Positions 17,422 to 25,723 of a DNA stretch of 64,000 nt are shown in pieces. The notes below the pieces were generated by a model. That model made no database searches, was not told the origin of the DNA, and saw nothing but the letters and a program-made list of their open reading frames with translations. The stretch is taken from positions 3,844,001-3,908,000 of the forward strand of contig NZ_CP090145.1 in the NCBI RefSeq assembly GCF_023008245.1, in the 5' to 3' direction. The stretch is from Flavobacterium sediminilitoris. GTDB lineage: Bacteria; Bacteroidota; Bacteroidia; Flavobacteriales; Flavobacteriaceae. Position 1 is the first letter of the stretch, and every line of letters begins with the position of its first letter. Both the position numbers and the translations under genes were made by a program.

Positions 17422-18813
17422 TTATCGGTCCATTCGCACTATTTTAGGAGTGAATGTTCCTAAGACATCTACTAATTCGGTTTGCAAAGCCATTACTTTG
17501 TTGATGTCTTTGTAAGCCATAGGTGCTTCGTCGATGCTTCCTCCTATTAATGTTACTTCATTATCAGCCAAGACTTTTTTAATCTGACTTTGCGTGAAAC
17601 TCGTTTTACATTTCGCTCTTGAAAACAAACGTCCAGCTCCATGTGAAGCAGAATTGAGACTTTCTTCGTTGCCTTTTCCCATCACTATAAATCCTGGAGC
17701 TGTCATAGAACCTGGAATGATTCCCAAAACCCCTTTTTGGGCTGGTGTCGCTCCTTTTCTATGCACAATGCATTCTTTGCCATCCACTTGTTCTTTCCAA
17801 GCAAAATTGTGGTGATTTTCTATTGTAACCACTACTCTTTTGCCTAAAGCTTTAGCAATTCTACGGTGAATGTCATCGTGACAAGCCTTTGCATAATCTC
17901 CTGCTAAATTCATGGCTAGCCAGTATTCTTGTCCGTCGTGTGTGTTCAAATCGAGCCATGCTAGATGTTGGACATTCTTAGGCAACGGACATTGTTTTGT
18001 TGCCAAATAGGTGTAATGTTTCGCAATATTAGCCCCTAAACCTCTGGAACCACTGTGTGATAACACTGCCAAATATTCTTTGGGCTCTAGTTTCCATTCT
18101 GGTAACGGGTTGTCTAATTTTACGATACCAAATTCCACAAAGTGATTGCCTCCTCCTGACGAACCTAATTGTTTGTAAGCTTTGTCCTTTAATCTTTTCA
18201 GCAAAGGAATAGTATCAAATTCGTTGCGATAGAAAACATCATGATCCGCTTTTGTTTTGTGCGTTTCGGTCATACCAAATTTGGTATTGTCTTTTAAAAT
18301 CGCTTGCAATTGATGGTCTTTTCCTTTTAAAAAAGAAGCAGGTAAATCGAAAATCGACAAACTCATTCTGCACCCTATATCAACTCCAACTCCGTAAGGA
18401 ATCACTGCGTTTTCAGTGGCTAAAACGCCACCTATTGGCAATCCGTAACCTGAATGTGCGTCTGGCATTAATGCTCCTTTGACTGCGACTGGTAATTTTA
18501 AGGAATCGTACAATTGAAACTTGGCTTGTTCGTCGATTTCGTTTTCTCCAAAAATTGAAAATGGAGCTCTTGTGTTTCTCAACTGGTTGAATTTCACTTG
18601 CACTGGATTGACTAATCCTTCTGCAACTTTCCCCCAAGTGCCGTGCATTTTAAAATTTTCTGGATGCAACAACACTTCTTTGGCTTCGTTTAAAATACTT
18701 TCCTTTTTTTCTCTTTTTCTGTATCTATTAATTTGCCCTAAAGCAATATTGATTGAATTGTTCTTTGGGAAACCCAATTTGATTAGGTCTTTCCCAGATA
18801 ATTTATTTCCCAT
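17422..18813 (-). CDS. rtcB: RtcB-family 3'-phosphate RNA ligase
   Basis: This 463-residue protein is an RtcB ligase, joining RNA 2',3'-cyclic phosphate or 3'-phosphate ends to 5'-OH ends with GTP and Mn. Metal-binding and active-site motifs are visible: GVGVDIGCRMSLS, GGGNHFVEFG, LSHSGSRGLG, ENHHNFAW, and the guanylylated His in NSASHGAGR near residue 390. About 80 N-terminal residues (beginning GNKLSGKDLIKLGFPKNN) precede the usual core, making it longer than E. coli RtcB (408). It is first in the set rtcB, zinc ribbon, prfH. With PrfH downstream it is probably the RtcB2-type ligase that reseals damaged 16S rRNA. A 156-base gap with a repeat element separates it from the zinc-ribbon gene. 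Confidence 0.92.
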   Translation of the reverse strand: MGNKLSGKDLIKLGFPKNNSINIALGQINRYRKREKKESILNEAKEVLLHPENFKMHGTWGKVAEGLVNPVQVKFNQLRNTRAPFSIFGENEIDEQAKFQLYDSLKLPVAVKGALMPDAHSGYGLPIGGVLATENAVIPYGVGVDIGCRMSLSIFDLPASFLKGKDHQLQAILKDNTKFGMTETHKTKADHDVFYRNEFDTIPLLKRLKDKAYKQLGSSGGGNHFVEFGIVKLDNPLPEWKLEPKEYLAVLSHSGSRGLGANIAKHYTYLATKQCPLPKNVQHLAWLDLNTHDGQEYWLAMNLAGDYAKACHDDIHRRIAKALGKRVVVTIENHHNFAWKEQVDGKECIVHRKGATPAQKGVLGIIPGSMTAPGFIVMGKGNEESLNSASHGAGRLFSRAKCKTSFTQSQIKKVLADNEVTLIGGSIDEAPMAYKDINKVMALQTELVDVLGTFTPKIVRMDR

Positions 18814-19077
18814 GAAATTTTTAATTATTGTATAACTAAGTACCTAAGTATTGTTCTTAAATCTATTCCTTAAAGTATCTCTACGATTTAGCGAGATACA
18901 TTCGTAACAGAAAGATTTGAGTGATTCAAAACCTATTCTCGATACACTTTTTCTTCGAAAAAGTACTCGAATTGACGATTTTGAATACAGCACAATGCAT
19001 TAGGTAAAATCAGCATCCTCTTAAAAAAGACGATGTAAAAGTTCGTGTATCGGGAATTTCTGAAGGGTCTAGAATTA
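18814..19077. other. intergenic region with two hairpins
   Basis: This region upstream of rtcB has no coding frame. It holds one hairpin with stem GTATCTC/GAGATAC near 18875-18901 and one with stem ACTTTTT/AAAAAGT and loop CTTCG near 18940-18970 (within CTCGATACACTTTTTCTTCG). The second is like a short dispersed flavobacterial repeat, which I recall only loosely. No rtcB promoter stands out. Confidence 0.4.
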
Positions 19078-19111
19078 AAAAAGCCCGAATCTAATTAGCT
19101 TCGGGCTTTTT
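19078..19111. terminator. strong bidirectional terminator
   Basis: AAAAAGCCCGAA (19078-19089) pairs perfectly with TTCGGGCTTTTT (19100-19111) across a 10-base loop. It works in both directions. The nearest upstream coding sequence on the minus strand is only the 27-codon frame at 19134-19217. Confidence 0.9.
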
Positions 19112-19133
19112 CATATATTCTTAACTGAATTTT

Positions 19134-19217
19134 CTATGAATGAAATAAGCCACGAAGAAAAGCGTCACCAGTATCTACTGATGTGTTGCTTTGGAAGTAT
19201 GATGTAAATAATGTCAT
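19134..19217 (-). CDS. candidate small ORF (27 residues) with its own terminator
   Basis: ATG at 19217-19215 opens MTLFTSYFQSNTSVDTGDAF then LRGLFHS and a TAG at 19136-19134. The A-rich ACGAAGAAAAA in front could serve as a ribosome site. The strong terminator at 19078-19111 lies only 22 bases after the stop, so a short RNA from here would end cleanly. I do not recognise the peptide. It might instead be a non-coding RNA, or no gene at all; the terminator may serve only as an insulator. Confidence 0.35.
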   Translation of the reverse strand: MTLFTSYFQSNTSVDTGDAFLRGLFHS

Positions 19218-19396
19218 TTTTTCTTCGTTTTTAAAATTGTTATTTTTTCTGAGGACAAATTTTTGTAATTATTTTTTACATTTCCAAATTTATTTTCAAA
19301 AAAATATTTTTTAGTTGTTTAAAAACTATATTAAGTGAATGTTAAAGCTTTTACTCACTTGTTTTAATTTCTCTATTTTTACAAAAATTTTAACCT

Positions 19397-20986
19397 ATGC
19401 CAACCGACTGTATCAGCTATCAAAATTCAGGATATTTTTCTAACTTAATGGTGGATTATTTAAACGAAAAAGAGGAGCTGAAACAACTGTACAATCGTTT
19501 TCCAAAGTTGGAGAATTTTAAAGCACAACTTACTGAAAAACAAGCTAATTTTCCTTTTGAAAATAGAAAAATCTTAGTTTCTGCATTAGAAAAACAATAT
19601 GAGAATTTTGAGGTTTCTGAAAGTACTTTAAATCATATTCAACTTCTAAATAATTCCAATACATTTACCATTACAACTGGTCACCAATTGAATATATTTA
19701 CTGGTCCGTTGTACTTTTTATATAAGATTATTTCTACTATAAATTTGTGTAAAGAATTACAGAAAAAATATCCAGAAAATAATTTTATACCCATTTATTG
19801 GATGGCCACTGAGGATCATGATTTTGAAGAAATCAATTATTTTAACCTAAATGAAAAGAAAATTCAATGGAAAAAAGACAGTTTTGGACCTGTTGGACGG
19901 TTGTCAACGGAAGGTTTAGATGTTGTTTTTGAGGAATTTTCGAAAGCCATTGGGATTAGTGATAATGCCAATTATTTAAAAGAGTTATTCCAAAAAGCCT
20001 ATTTAGAACATTCGAATTTGGCCGATGCTACTCGTTATTTGGCAAACGAATTGTTTAAAAATGAAGGTTTGGTTATTATAGATGGTGATTATAAAAATTT
20101 AAAACAGCTTTTTGTTCCTTATGTAAAGGAAGAATTGTTACATCAAACCTCAAGTGAAGAAGTTTTAAAAACCAATGAACATTTAGCCGATTATAAAATT
20201 CAGGTCAATCCTAGAGAAATTAACTTGTTTTATATTGAAGATGATTTGAGAGAAAGAATCGTCTTTGAAAACAAGCAATACAGTGTTTTGAATACCAAAA
20301 TGACTTTTTCGGAAACAGAAATTCTTGCTGAATTAGAAAATCATCCTGAAAAATTTAGTCCGAATGTGATTTTGAGACCTTTGTATCAAGAAGTGATTTT
20401 ACCTAATTTGTGTTATATTGGTGGTGGTGGTGAATTGGCTTATTGGTTGGAATTACAATCTAATTTTGAAGCGAATAAAATTACTTTTCCAATGCTTTTA
20501 TTGCGAAATTCGGTTCTATTAACTACTGAAAAACAAGCTCAAAAAGCAGATAAATTAGACTTAAGTTGGGCAGATTTATTTAGTACTCAAAATGATTTGA
20601 TTACGAATAAAACCAAAGCCTTATCTCAATTTACCATTGATTTTTCAGAACAAAAAGCCCATTTACAACAACAATTTATTGGTTTAAGAGAAATGGCAAA
20701 GCAAACCGACAAATCCTTTATAGGAGCTGTGGAAGCACAAGAGAAAAAGCAACTAAAAGGTTTAGAAAATTTAGAAAAACGCTTACTAAAAGCAGAAAAA
20801 AGAGTGTTAGCAGAAAAACTAGAACGCATGACGGCTTTGCAAAATGAGTTGTTTCCTGGAAAAAGTTTACAAGAACGAAAAATTAATTTTGCTGTGTTTT
20901 ATGCTGAATTTGGGTCTACTTTAATTGAAAAGCTGTTGGAAGAATTAAAACCTTTGGAGCAGGAATTTAGTGTGGTAGTTTTGTGA
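19397..20986 (+). CDS. bshC: putative bacillithiol synthase, cysteine-adding enzyme
   Basis: This 529-residue protein matches BshC, which joins cysteine to GlcN-malate in the last step of bacillithiol synthesis. Diagnostic parts include TITTGHQLNIFTGPLYFLYK near residue 92, IPIYWMATEDHDFEEIN near 132, the central LRPLYQEVILPNLCYIGGGGELAYW near 330-355, and a C-terminal coiled coil (QLKGLENLEKRLLKAEKRVLAEKLERM) near 445-475. The start at 19397 gives the usual N-terminus CISYQNSGYFSNLMVDYL. bshA and bshB are not in the window. Bacillithiol replaces glutathione in many Bacteroidota, and with TrxB at 56.6 kb this indicates thiol redox chemistry typical of the group. Confidence 0.93.
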   Translation: MPTDCISYQNSGYFSNLMVDYLNEKEELKQLYNRFPKLENFKAQLTEKQANFPFENRKILVSALEKQYENFEVSESTLNHIQLLNNSNTFTITTGHQLNIFTGPLYFLYKIISTINLCKELQKKYPENNFIPIYWMATEDHDFEEINYFNLNEKKIQWKKDSFGPVGRLSTEGLDVVFEEFSKAIGISDNANYLKELFQKAYLEHSNLADATRYLANELFKNEGLVIIDGDYKNLKQLFVPYVKEELLHQTSSEEVLKTNEHLADYKIQVNPREINLFYIEDDLRERIVFENKQYSVLNTKMTFSETEILAELENHPEKFSPNVILRPLYQEVILPNLCYIGGGGELAYWLELQSNFEANKITFPMLLLRNSVLLTTEKQAQKADKLDLSWADLFSTQNDLITNKTKALSQFTIDFSEQKAHLQQQFIGLREMAKQTDKSFIGAVEAQEKKQLKGLENLEKRLLKAEKRVLAEKLERMTALQNELFPGKSLQERKINFAVFYAEFGSTLIEKLLEELKPLEQEFSVVVL

Positions 20987-21024
20987 GAATAAATTTCCTA
21001 TATTAGTTTTTATTAAATAAACAT

Positions 21025-21522
21025 ATGAGTATAGAACATCACCCAAAGTTTGACGATTCAGGATTCTATAAAATAAATGATAATCATTTAATGGTATTTT
21101 TGCATTCTGACGGATTTACCGAAAGACTGTTGGGTGTTGATATTTTCATAACTAAATTTTATGAAGTAGAAATTTATTTAAGATCTTTTAAAAAAGGAAA
21201 CAATTATGGAGATTTTAGATATGAAAACCATACTGTTAAGCTTCCAAATGAAGTATTTAATTTTCTTAAAAAAATTAATCAACTTGAAAAGTTAGAGTTT
21301 GGATATAATAAAATTGATAAAAGTTTTATGGAAGATTGTCAAAGACAAGAGATTTTATTTAATCATAGCGGAAAAACAATTGGCTTTTTTATTAGTGGAG
21401 GAATGACTCTTAAAATAGACGATTTTGAAACTGATTTTGGTCAAAGCTTTTATGCTTTTTATAAATTCTTGGACAATTGGAAGGAAAAAATTTATATCAA
21501 TTTTAATGAAAATCACACTTAA
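21025..21522 (+). CDS. hypothetical protein (165 residues)
   Basis: The protein has no signal peptide or membrane segment. It is rich in aromatic and charged residues and contains HHPKFDDSGFYKINDNHLMV, VDIFITKFYEVEIYLRSFKKG and a C-terminal FYAFYKFLDNWKEK. I do not recognise the family. It starts 38 bases after bshC on the same strand, so it may be read from that promoter. It looks like a soluble alpha/beta protein and is likely a real gene, judging by its length and the AT-rich, Lys/Glu-rich codon use like its neighbours. Confidence 0.65.
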   Translation: MSIEHHPKFDDSGFYKINDNHLMVFLHSDGFTERLLGVDIFITKFYEVEIYLRSFKKGNNYGDFRYENHTVKLPNEVFNFLKKINQLEKLEFGYNKIDKSFMEDCQRQEILFNHSGKTIGFFISGGMTLKIDDFETDFGQSFYAFYKFLDNWKEKIYINFNENHT

Positions 21523-21650
21523 TATCTAAAAAACACAAGTCCAAACCTATATCCTAAAATCTTTGCAAATTTTATTTATATATTTATAAATCCCTTAAAG
21601 AAGAAAACTAATTATACATAAAATAGCATTGGGAAGTCGTCAAAAAAAAC

Positions 21651-22112
21651 ATGAGAAAAAAAGAAAATAATATAAAATTTTATACACTTATTTTTAGTGT
21701 ATTAGCTTTATTACTTCAAAGTTGTTTTTTAGATTGCTCATATCATGAAAAAATTGAGTTTGATAACATCAATAAAAGCATAAAAGTACTTTCAGATAAT
21801 TATTGTATTATTTCCTTAAGATTAACCGAATACGAGCCTATGGAAGGATACATCAGAGAAATTAAAAACAATAATTTTAAAATTGATTTCGATTTAAATG
21901 AAACAGTGAAAAATGTTAATTTGTCAGTTCTCCTTAATTCTAAAGAAAATGATTCAATACTAACACTTTTAGATGAAAAATATATCGCATTCGATTTAGT
22001 TTTACATGTGATTGAACCAAAATCACATTCCGAAGAAATAAAACATATCCATTTTGTAAGTGAACAAGTTGAAAAAGGAGAAAAAGTATTTGAAAGTGAG
22101 GGTTGTAAGTAA
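21651..22112 (+). CDS. hypothetical lipoprotein (153 residues)
   Basis: The N-terminus has Lys/Arg-rich residues 1-9, a hydrophobic stretch (FYTLIFSVLALLLQSC) and a lipobox with Cys25 as the predicted lipid attachment site. The mature part (about 128 residues) has a beta-rich pattern, with an EYEPMEGYIREIKNNNF stretch, two further Cys near its start and one near the end. No family is recognised. It is likely anchored in the periplasmic or outer membrane. It follows the unrelated hypothetical gene by 128 bases with no clear promoter between, and precedes the sulfurtransferase gene by 139 bases. Confidence 0.65.
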   Translation: MRKKENNIKFYTLIFSVLALLLQSCFLDCSYHEKIEFDNINKSIKVLSDNYCIISLRLTEYEPMEGYIREIKNNNFKIDFDLNETVKNVNLSVLLNSKENDSILTLLDEKYIAFDLVLHVIEPKSHSEEIKHIHFVSEQVEKGEKVFESEGCK

Positions 22113-22251
22113 GAAAAACTCTTGTAACAATCTTTTTCAGTTATTGCTAAACTTAATTAAATCTAAAATTCTCTCTAATAGTTTTAATATTCTAATCTAA
22201 TTAAAATCTTTTAAGCAAAAATCTAATCCAATCATTTTGTAATTTTAGAAC

Positions 22252-23103
22252 ATGAAACAACAACTTCCTCCCCTAATAAACGCAACCGAACTCCTAACCT
22301 TACACCACACCTCATCTATCATATTAATAGATGCAAGTAACGGTAAAAACGCTTATGACAATTATTTAAAAAGTCATCTTCAAGGGGCTTTGTTTGTCGA
22401 TTTGAATACGCAATTGGCAGACATAAAAGAAGATGTGGCTGTTGGTGGCCGTCATCCTTTGCCTACTCTAGAACAGTTTTCTAAAGTTCTTTCTGATTTA
22501 GGCATTACTCCTGAAAGTCATGTAGTTGTTTATGATGATAAAAATGGAGCAAATGCTTCGGCTCGTTTTTGGTGGATGATGAAAGCGGTTGGTCATGAAA
22601 AAGTACAGGTTTTAAATGGAGGAAAAAGTACTGCAGAAGCTGTTGGATTTCCATTAGCAAAAGGAATTGAAAAGGCAGAAAAAGTGGGACTTTATCCTGT
22701 CACGAATTGGCAATTACCTCAAGTTACATTGAATGAAGTAGAAAAAGCTTCACAAAGTGAAAGCCATATTATTATCGACGTAAGAGAAACGGCTCGTTAC
22801 AAAGGTCATGTAGAACCTTTGGATTTAATTGCTGGTCATATTCCGAATGCTGTGAATGTGCCTTTTTCTACTAATTTGGATGAAAACGGTTTGTTTTTAT
22901 CTCCTTCCCTGTTAAAAGAAAAATACGAAACGGTTTTTAAAGATATTCCTATTGAAAATCGGATTGTGCATTGTGGTTCTGGTGTTACGGCTTGTCATAC
23001 CCTTTTAGCTATTGCAAGTGCTGGTTTAGATATTCCAAAGTTATATGTGGGTTCGTGGAGTGAATGGTCGAGAAATGAGAAGGAAATTGTGACTGAGGAA
23101 TAG
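22252..23103 (+). CDS. rhodanese-type sulfurtransferase (thiosulfate/3-mercaptopyruvate)
   Basis: This 283-residue protein has two rhodanese domains. The N-terminal one is inactive, with VDLNTQLADIKEDVAVGGRHPLP and VVYDDKNGANASARFWWMM. The C-terminal one carries the active Cys in VHCGSGVTACHTLLA near residue 243. The loop CGSGVTA is like the mercaptopyruvate sulfurtransferase/SseA group. It transfers sulfur from thiosulfate or 3-mercaptopyruvate to a thiol acceptor in the cytoplasm. Length and both domains are normal. It ends shortly before a bidirectional terminator and faces the DUF4494 gene. Confidence 0.9.
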   Translation: MKQQLPPLINATELLTLHHTSSIILIDASNGKNAYDNYLKSHLQGALFVDLNTQLADIKEDVAVGGRHPLPTLEQFSKVLSDLGITPESHVVVYDDKNGANASARFWWMMKAVGHEKVQVLNGGKSTAEAVGFPLAKGIEKAEKVGLYPVTNWQLPQVTLNEVEKASQSESHIIIDVRETARYKGHVEPLDLIAGHIPNAVNVPFSTNLDENGLFLSPSLLKEKYETVFKDIPIENRIVHCGSGVTACHTLLAIASAGLDIPKLYVGSWSEWSRNEKEIVTEE

Positions 23104-23134
23104 ATTTATTTGTCTTTATTAACTAAAATTTCAT

Positions 23135-23176
23135 AAAAAAACCTGATTCAAAACAATTTTAAATCAGGCTCTTTAT
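23135..23176. terminator. bidirectional terminator
   Basis: CCTGATT (23142-23148) pairs with AATCAGG (23162-23168). Runs of A before and a T-rich stretch after allow termination from both the sulfurtransferase (+) and the DUF4494 gene (-). Confidence 0.75.
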
Positions 23177-23189
23177 ATTAAATCTATTA

Positions 23190-23759
23190 TTACATTTCTG
23201 TTTCTTCCTCTACAACAAACTCATTCTCTACTTCTTCAATATCTAAAGGATCTTCCATTGTATCGACTTCAATTTTAGAGGCTTTAATGGTATTGAATTT
23301 TTCTAAAGCAGCTAAATCGCCTTCTTCTCCACTAAAATAAGGAAAAACATCTATTATAGGTGATTCTGAAATAGCAGGAATGGTGTAATCTCCCATAGTG
23401 TCTTTCATAGCATGAACGGTATTGTCATACGCTTCTTTTACATCATTGGCTTGTACTAATAAATACATACTTGTTTTTCGTTCTTTCCCACTTTCTTCAT
23501 CATAAGCTACTAATGAAACTTTTGATTTAAACCAACGATCTGCTTTTTCAAATGGATGAATTTCTGCGTAATTGGCAAATTTTATATTGGTAATCTTAAA
23601 TTCTTCACTTACATAAGCTGCCATTTCTTCATTTATTCTTCTTTCTGCTTCTGTATAAGAAATCGCATCTATTAAATAGGGTTCAGTTGTAACTTTTTGT
23701 ATTCCGTTTTCATCAATTTTTCTATATTTTACTTTACATTCATACCAAATTGCACTCAT
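23190..23759 (-). CDS. DUF4494 domain-containing protein
   Basis: The frame is open from 23786, but I place the start at ATG 23759-23757 because the family begins MSAIWYECKVKYRKIDENG and the A-rich stretch AAAAAAAGTAAAAGTT lies just before it. The product is 189 residues of the DUF4494 family, which is nearly confined to Bacteroidota. It is a soluble alpha/beta protein with RRINEEMAAYVSEEFKITNI and DRWFKSKVSLVAYDEESGKER. The C-terminal 25 residues are very acidic (DIEEVENEFVVEEETEM). The function is unknown. It is a single-gene unit that ends towards a bidirectional terminator shared with the sulfurtransferase. Confidence 0.85.
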   Translation of the reverse strand: MSAIWYECKVKYRKIDENGIQKVTTEPYLIDAISYTEAERRINEEMAAYVSEEFKITNIKFANYAEIHPFEKADRWFKSKVSLVAYDEESGKERKTSMYLLVQANDVKEAYDNTVHAMKDTMGDYTIPAISESPIIDVFPYFSGEEGDLAALEKFNTIKASKIEVDTMEDPLDIEEVENEFVVEEETEM

Positions 23760-24052
23760 AACTTTTACTTTTTTTAAGGATGCCAAAGATAATTTTTAAA
23801 GAAAAATAATCTCCATTATTTCATAAATAGATATTCACAATTTTGATTATATTAACTTCAATTTTACGAAATATAATATTTTCTATTTTTTAACAAATTG
23901 ACTATTTTTTTATTACTGTAGTTATTGCAATTTTCCTAATAAAGATATTTTAGGTAATATGGAATTTATAATACTTTGATTAGTTGTTTCAAAGTAGAGA
24001 ATAATAAATCAACTATTTAATCTATTAAATACGTGCAAATACGCATTTTTTT

Positions 24053-24078
24053 TTGTATTTAATTAAATCTTATATTTG
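24053..24078 (+). promoter_or_regulatory. promoter for the type A sorting-domain gene
   Basis: TTG (24053-24055), 15 bases, then TATATTTG (24071-24078). The -7 element fits TAnnTTTG exactly; the spacer is a little short for the usual 17-23. The CAAA repeat and the ATG at 24183 would lie in the leader. Confidence 0.4.
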
Positions 24079-24148
24079 AAAAAGACAATCAAAACTTCTT
24101 GATATTTATTTAAATCATGTATGTAAAATTGGTCTATTCATTTCACAA

Positions 24149-24176
24149 CAAACAAACAAACAAACAAACAAACAAA
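24149..24176 (+). repeat. tetranucleotide repeat (CAAA)7 just upstream of a start codon
   Basis: Seven perfect CAAA units lie 7 bases before the ATG at 24183, in the leader of the type A sorting-domain gene. If translation instead began at the in-frame ATG at 24117, the repeat would be coding, and each gained or lost unit would shift the frame. Confidence 0.9.
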
Positions 24177-24182
24177 TCAATT

Positions 24183-24917
24183 ATGAAAACAAAATTCTTA
24201 TTACCATTATCATTGCTATGTTTAAACTCATTCTTTTTTAAAGCAATAGATGTTTTTTATCCTTTTAAAAATGACACGAAATCATCTTCTTACAAAATTT
24301 CACAAAAAGAAGAACAGACTGGAGCGCCTACTGTTGATTTTATTTCTTTTAGTAATGGAATTGGAGAAACTGATTATTTTTGCACAAGCCATGTAGGAAA
24401 TAGTTATGAAATTTATCCAAAACTTTCTAATACAAGTCATCAAATTAGACTTAGAAAATATCCTAGTTTGAATATTGTATATAGTTCTTCTACAAATTAT
24501 TATGGCGATTCTGGAACATTAAATTATACACCATCAGCAGGCTGGTATGTTTTAGAGGTTAAAAGAACTAATTCTTATGGCACTACTGATTGGGTTGGCT
24601 ATGAAGTAGAATTCGTAGATTGTTCACAAAATAATGGTGGAGGAAATGAATATCGTGTTTATCCTAATCCTACTTCTGAAATACTGATTGTTGAAGAATC
24701 TAGTAAAAGTAAAACACAGAACAATAAAACTCATGGATTAAATAAAATTAATTCTTCTTCTACATACGAATTATATGATTTTAACTCAACTCTTGTAAGC
24801 AGAGGAAAAATAAATGATATTACTAATATTGACATCTCTAATTATAAAAAAGGAGAGTATATCTTAAAGATAAATTCGAAAGGAAAATCAAAAACACATC
24901 ATGTAATAATTGAATAA
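24183..24917 (+). CDS. type IX secreted protein with type A C-terminal sorting domain
   Basis: I choose ATG 24183 because a signal peptide (MKTKFLLPLSLLCLNSFFFK) begins there; the in-frame ATG at 24117 would place a repeat-encoded NKQTNKQTNK stretch before it. The mature protein has a beta-sandwich-like middle part (residues 60-160, with YSSSTNYYGDSGTLNYTPSA and WYVLEVKRTNSYGTTDWVGYE) and a type A sorting domain of about 85 residues starting YRVYPNPTSEILIVEE and ending KTHHVIIE. It is exported through Sec and the type IX system and is probably modified at the surface. The middle part is not a known enzyme. The CAAA repeat in front may change expression. Confidence 0.85.
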   Translation: MKTKFLLPLSLLCLNSFFFKAIDVFYPFKNDTKSSSYKISQKEEQTGAPTVDFISFSNGIGETDYFCTSHVGNSYEIYPKLSNTSHQIRLRKYPSLNIVYSSSTNYYGDSGTLNYTPSAGWYVLEVKRTNSYGTTDWVGYEVEFVDCSQNNGGGNEYRVYPNPTSEILIVEESSKSKTQNNKTHGLNKINSSSTYELYDFNSTLVSRGKINDITNIDISNYKKGEYILKINSKGKSKTHHVIIE

Positions 24918-25013
24918 AGCAAATTATAAAACTTTCGAATTTAAATGATTTCAAAAAACATTAGTAATAAGCATATTGTTGAAAATACAATAAGTAAATT
25001 AAATAATATATTT

Positions 25014-25583
25014 ATGACAATGAGAAATAAAAGAGAATTGTCTCAAGAAGAACGTGATGAAATACTTAAAACATTAAAAGTACGCTTTGAAAAAAACATG
25101 AATCGTCATAAAGATTTGGAATGGACTAAAATTCAAATAAAATTAAAAGCCAATCCTGAAAAATTATGGTCTCTCTATAAAATGGAGCAAACTGGTGGAG
25201 AACCAGATGTTATTCGTTTTAACGAGAAAACTAATGAATACTTTTTTTATGATTGCTCAATAGAAACGCCTAAAAATCGTAGAAGTCTTTGTTACGATCG
25301 TGATGCTTTAGAAGCACGAAAAGAACACAAACCTAAAAACAATGTTATTGATGTTGCTACTTCTATAGGTATTGAACTTTTAACAGAACAACAATATAGA
25401 GAGTTACAAAACTTTGGAAATTTTGATACAAAAACATCTAGTTGGATCAAAACACCATCTGAAATTAGAGAACTCGGTGGTGCATTATTCGCTGATTTTC
25501 GCTACAATACCGTTTTTGTGTATCATAATGGAGCACAATCTTATTATGCTTCCAGAGCCTTTCGTGGTTGTTTAAAAGTTTAG
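25014..25583 (+). CDS. DUF4256 domain-containing protein
   Basis: The frame is open from 24945, but the family begins close to MRNKRELSQEERDEILKTLK, so I place the start at ATG 25014 (24945 would add 23 residues). The product is about 189 residues. It contains the conserved MEQTGGEPDVI, the block SLCYDRDALEARKEHKP, and DVATSIGIELLTEQQYRELQ followed by SSWIKTPSEIRELGGALF. It is a cytosolic protein of unknown function, widely spread as a single gene. It lies about 97 bases downstream of the secreted protein gene and before a strong terminator. Confidence 0.88.
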   Translation: MTMRNKRELSQEERDEILKTLKVRFEKNMNRHKDLEWTKIQIKLKANPEKLWSLYKMEQTGGEPDVIRFNEKTNEYFFYDCSIETPKNRRSLCYDRDALEARKEHKPKNNVIDVATSIGIELLTEQQYRELQNFGNFDTKTSSWIKTPSEIRELGGALFADFRYNTVFVYHNGAQSYYASRAFRGCLKV

Positions 25584-25609
25584 TATATATTTTCCTTGAA
25601 GAAATCTAC

Positions 25610-25638
25610 AAAAGCTACCCAATCAAGGTAGCTTTTTA
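25610..25638 (+). terminator. terminator after DUF4256 gene
   Basis: AAAAGCTACC (25610-25619) pairs with GGTAGCTTTT (25627-25636) around a 7-base loop, ending in a T run. It stops the DUF4256 transcript. Confidence 0.88.
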
Positions 25639-25655
25639 TTTAACCCTTGAAAATA

Positions 25656-25686
25656 TTGTTTCATTATAAGCAATAAACTACTTTTG
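25656..25686 (+). promoter_or_regulatory. promoter for the ABC-F gene
   Basis: TTG (25656-25658), 20 bases, TACTTTTG (25679-25686). A good match to the Bacteroidota pattern, with the start codon 38 bases further on. Confidence 0.55.
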
Positions 25687-25723
25687 CACTTTGTAAATAA
25701 CAAATCTTACATAGTAAATTTCA

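Larger units (their letters stand above)
23760..24182. other. intergenic region with a promoter and a tetranucleotide repeat
   Basis: This AT-rich gap separates divergent genes. It holds a promoter-like pair at 24053-24078 for the type A sorting-domain gene and a (CAAA)7 repeat at 24149-24176. The rest shows no coding frame or strong hairpin. Confidence 0.45.

Noticed and set aside
24149..24176. CAAA repeat as a CRISPR array or origin
   Set aside because: Units are only 4 bases with no spacers, and there are no cas genes; it is a simple sequence repeat.
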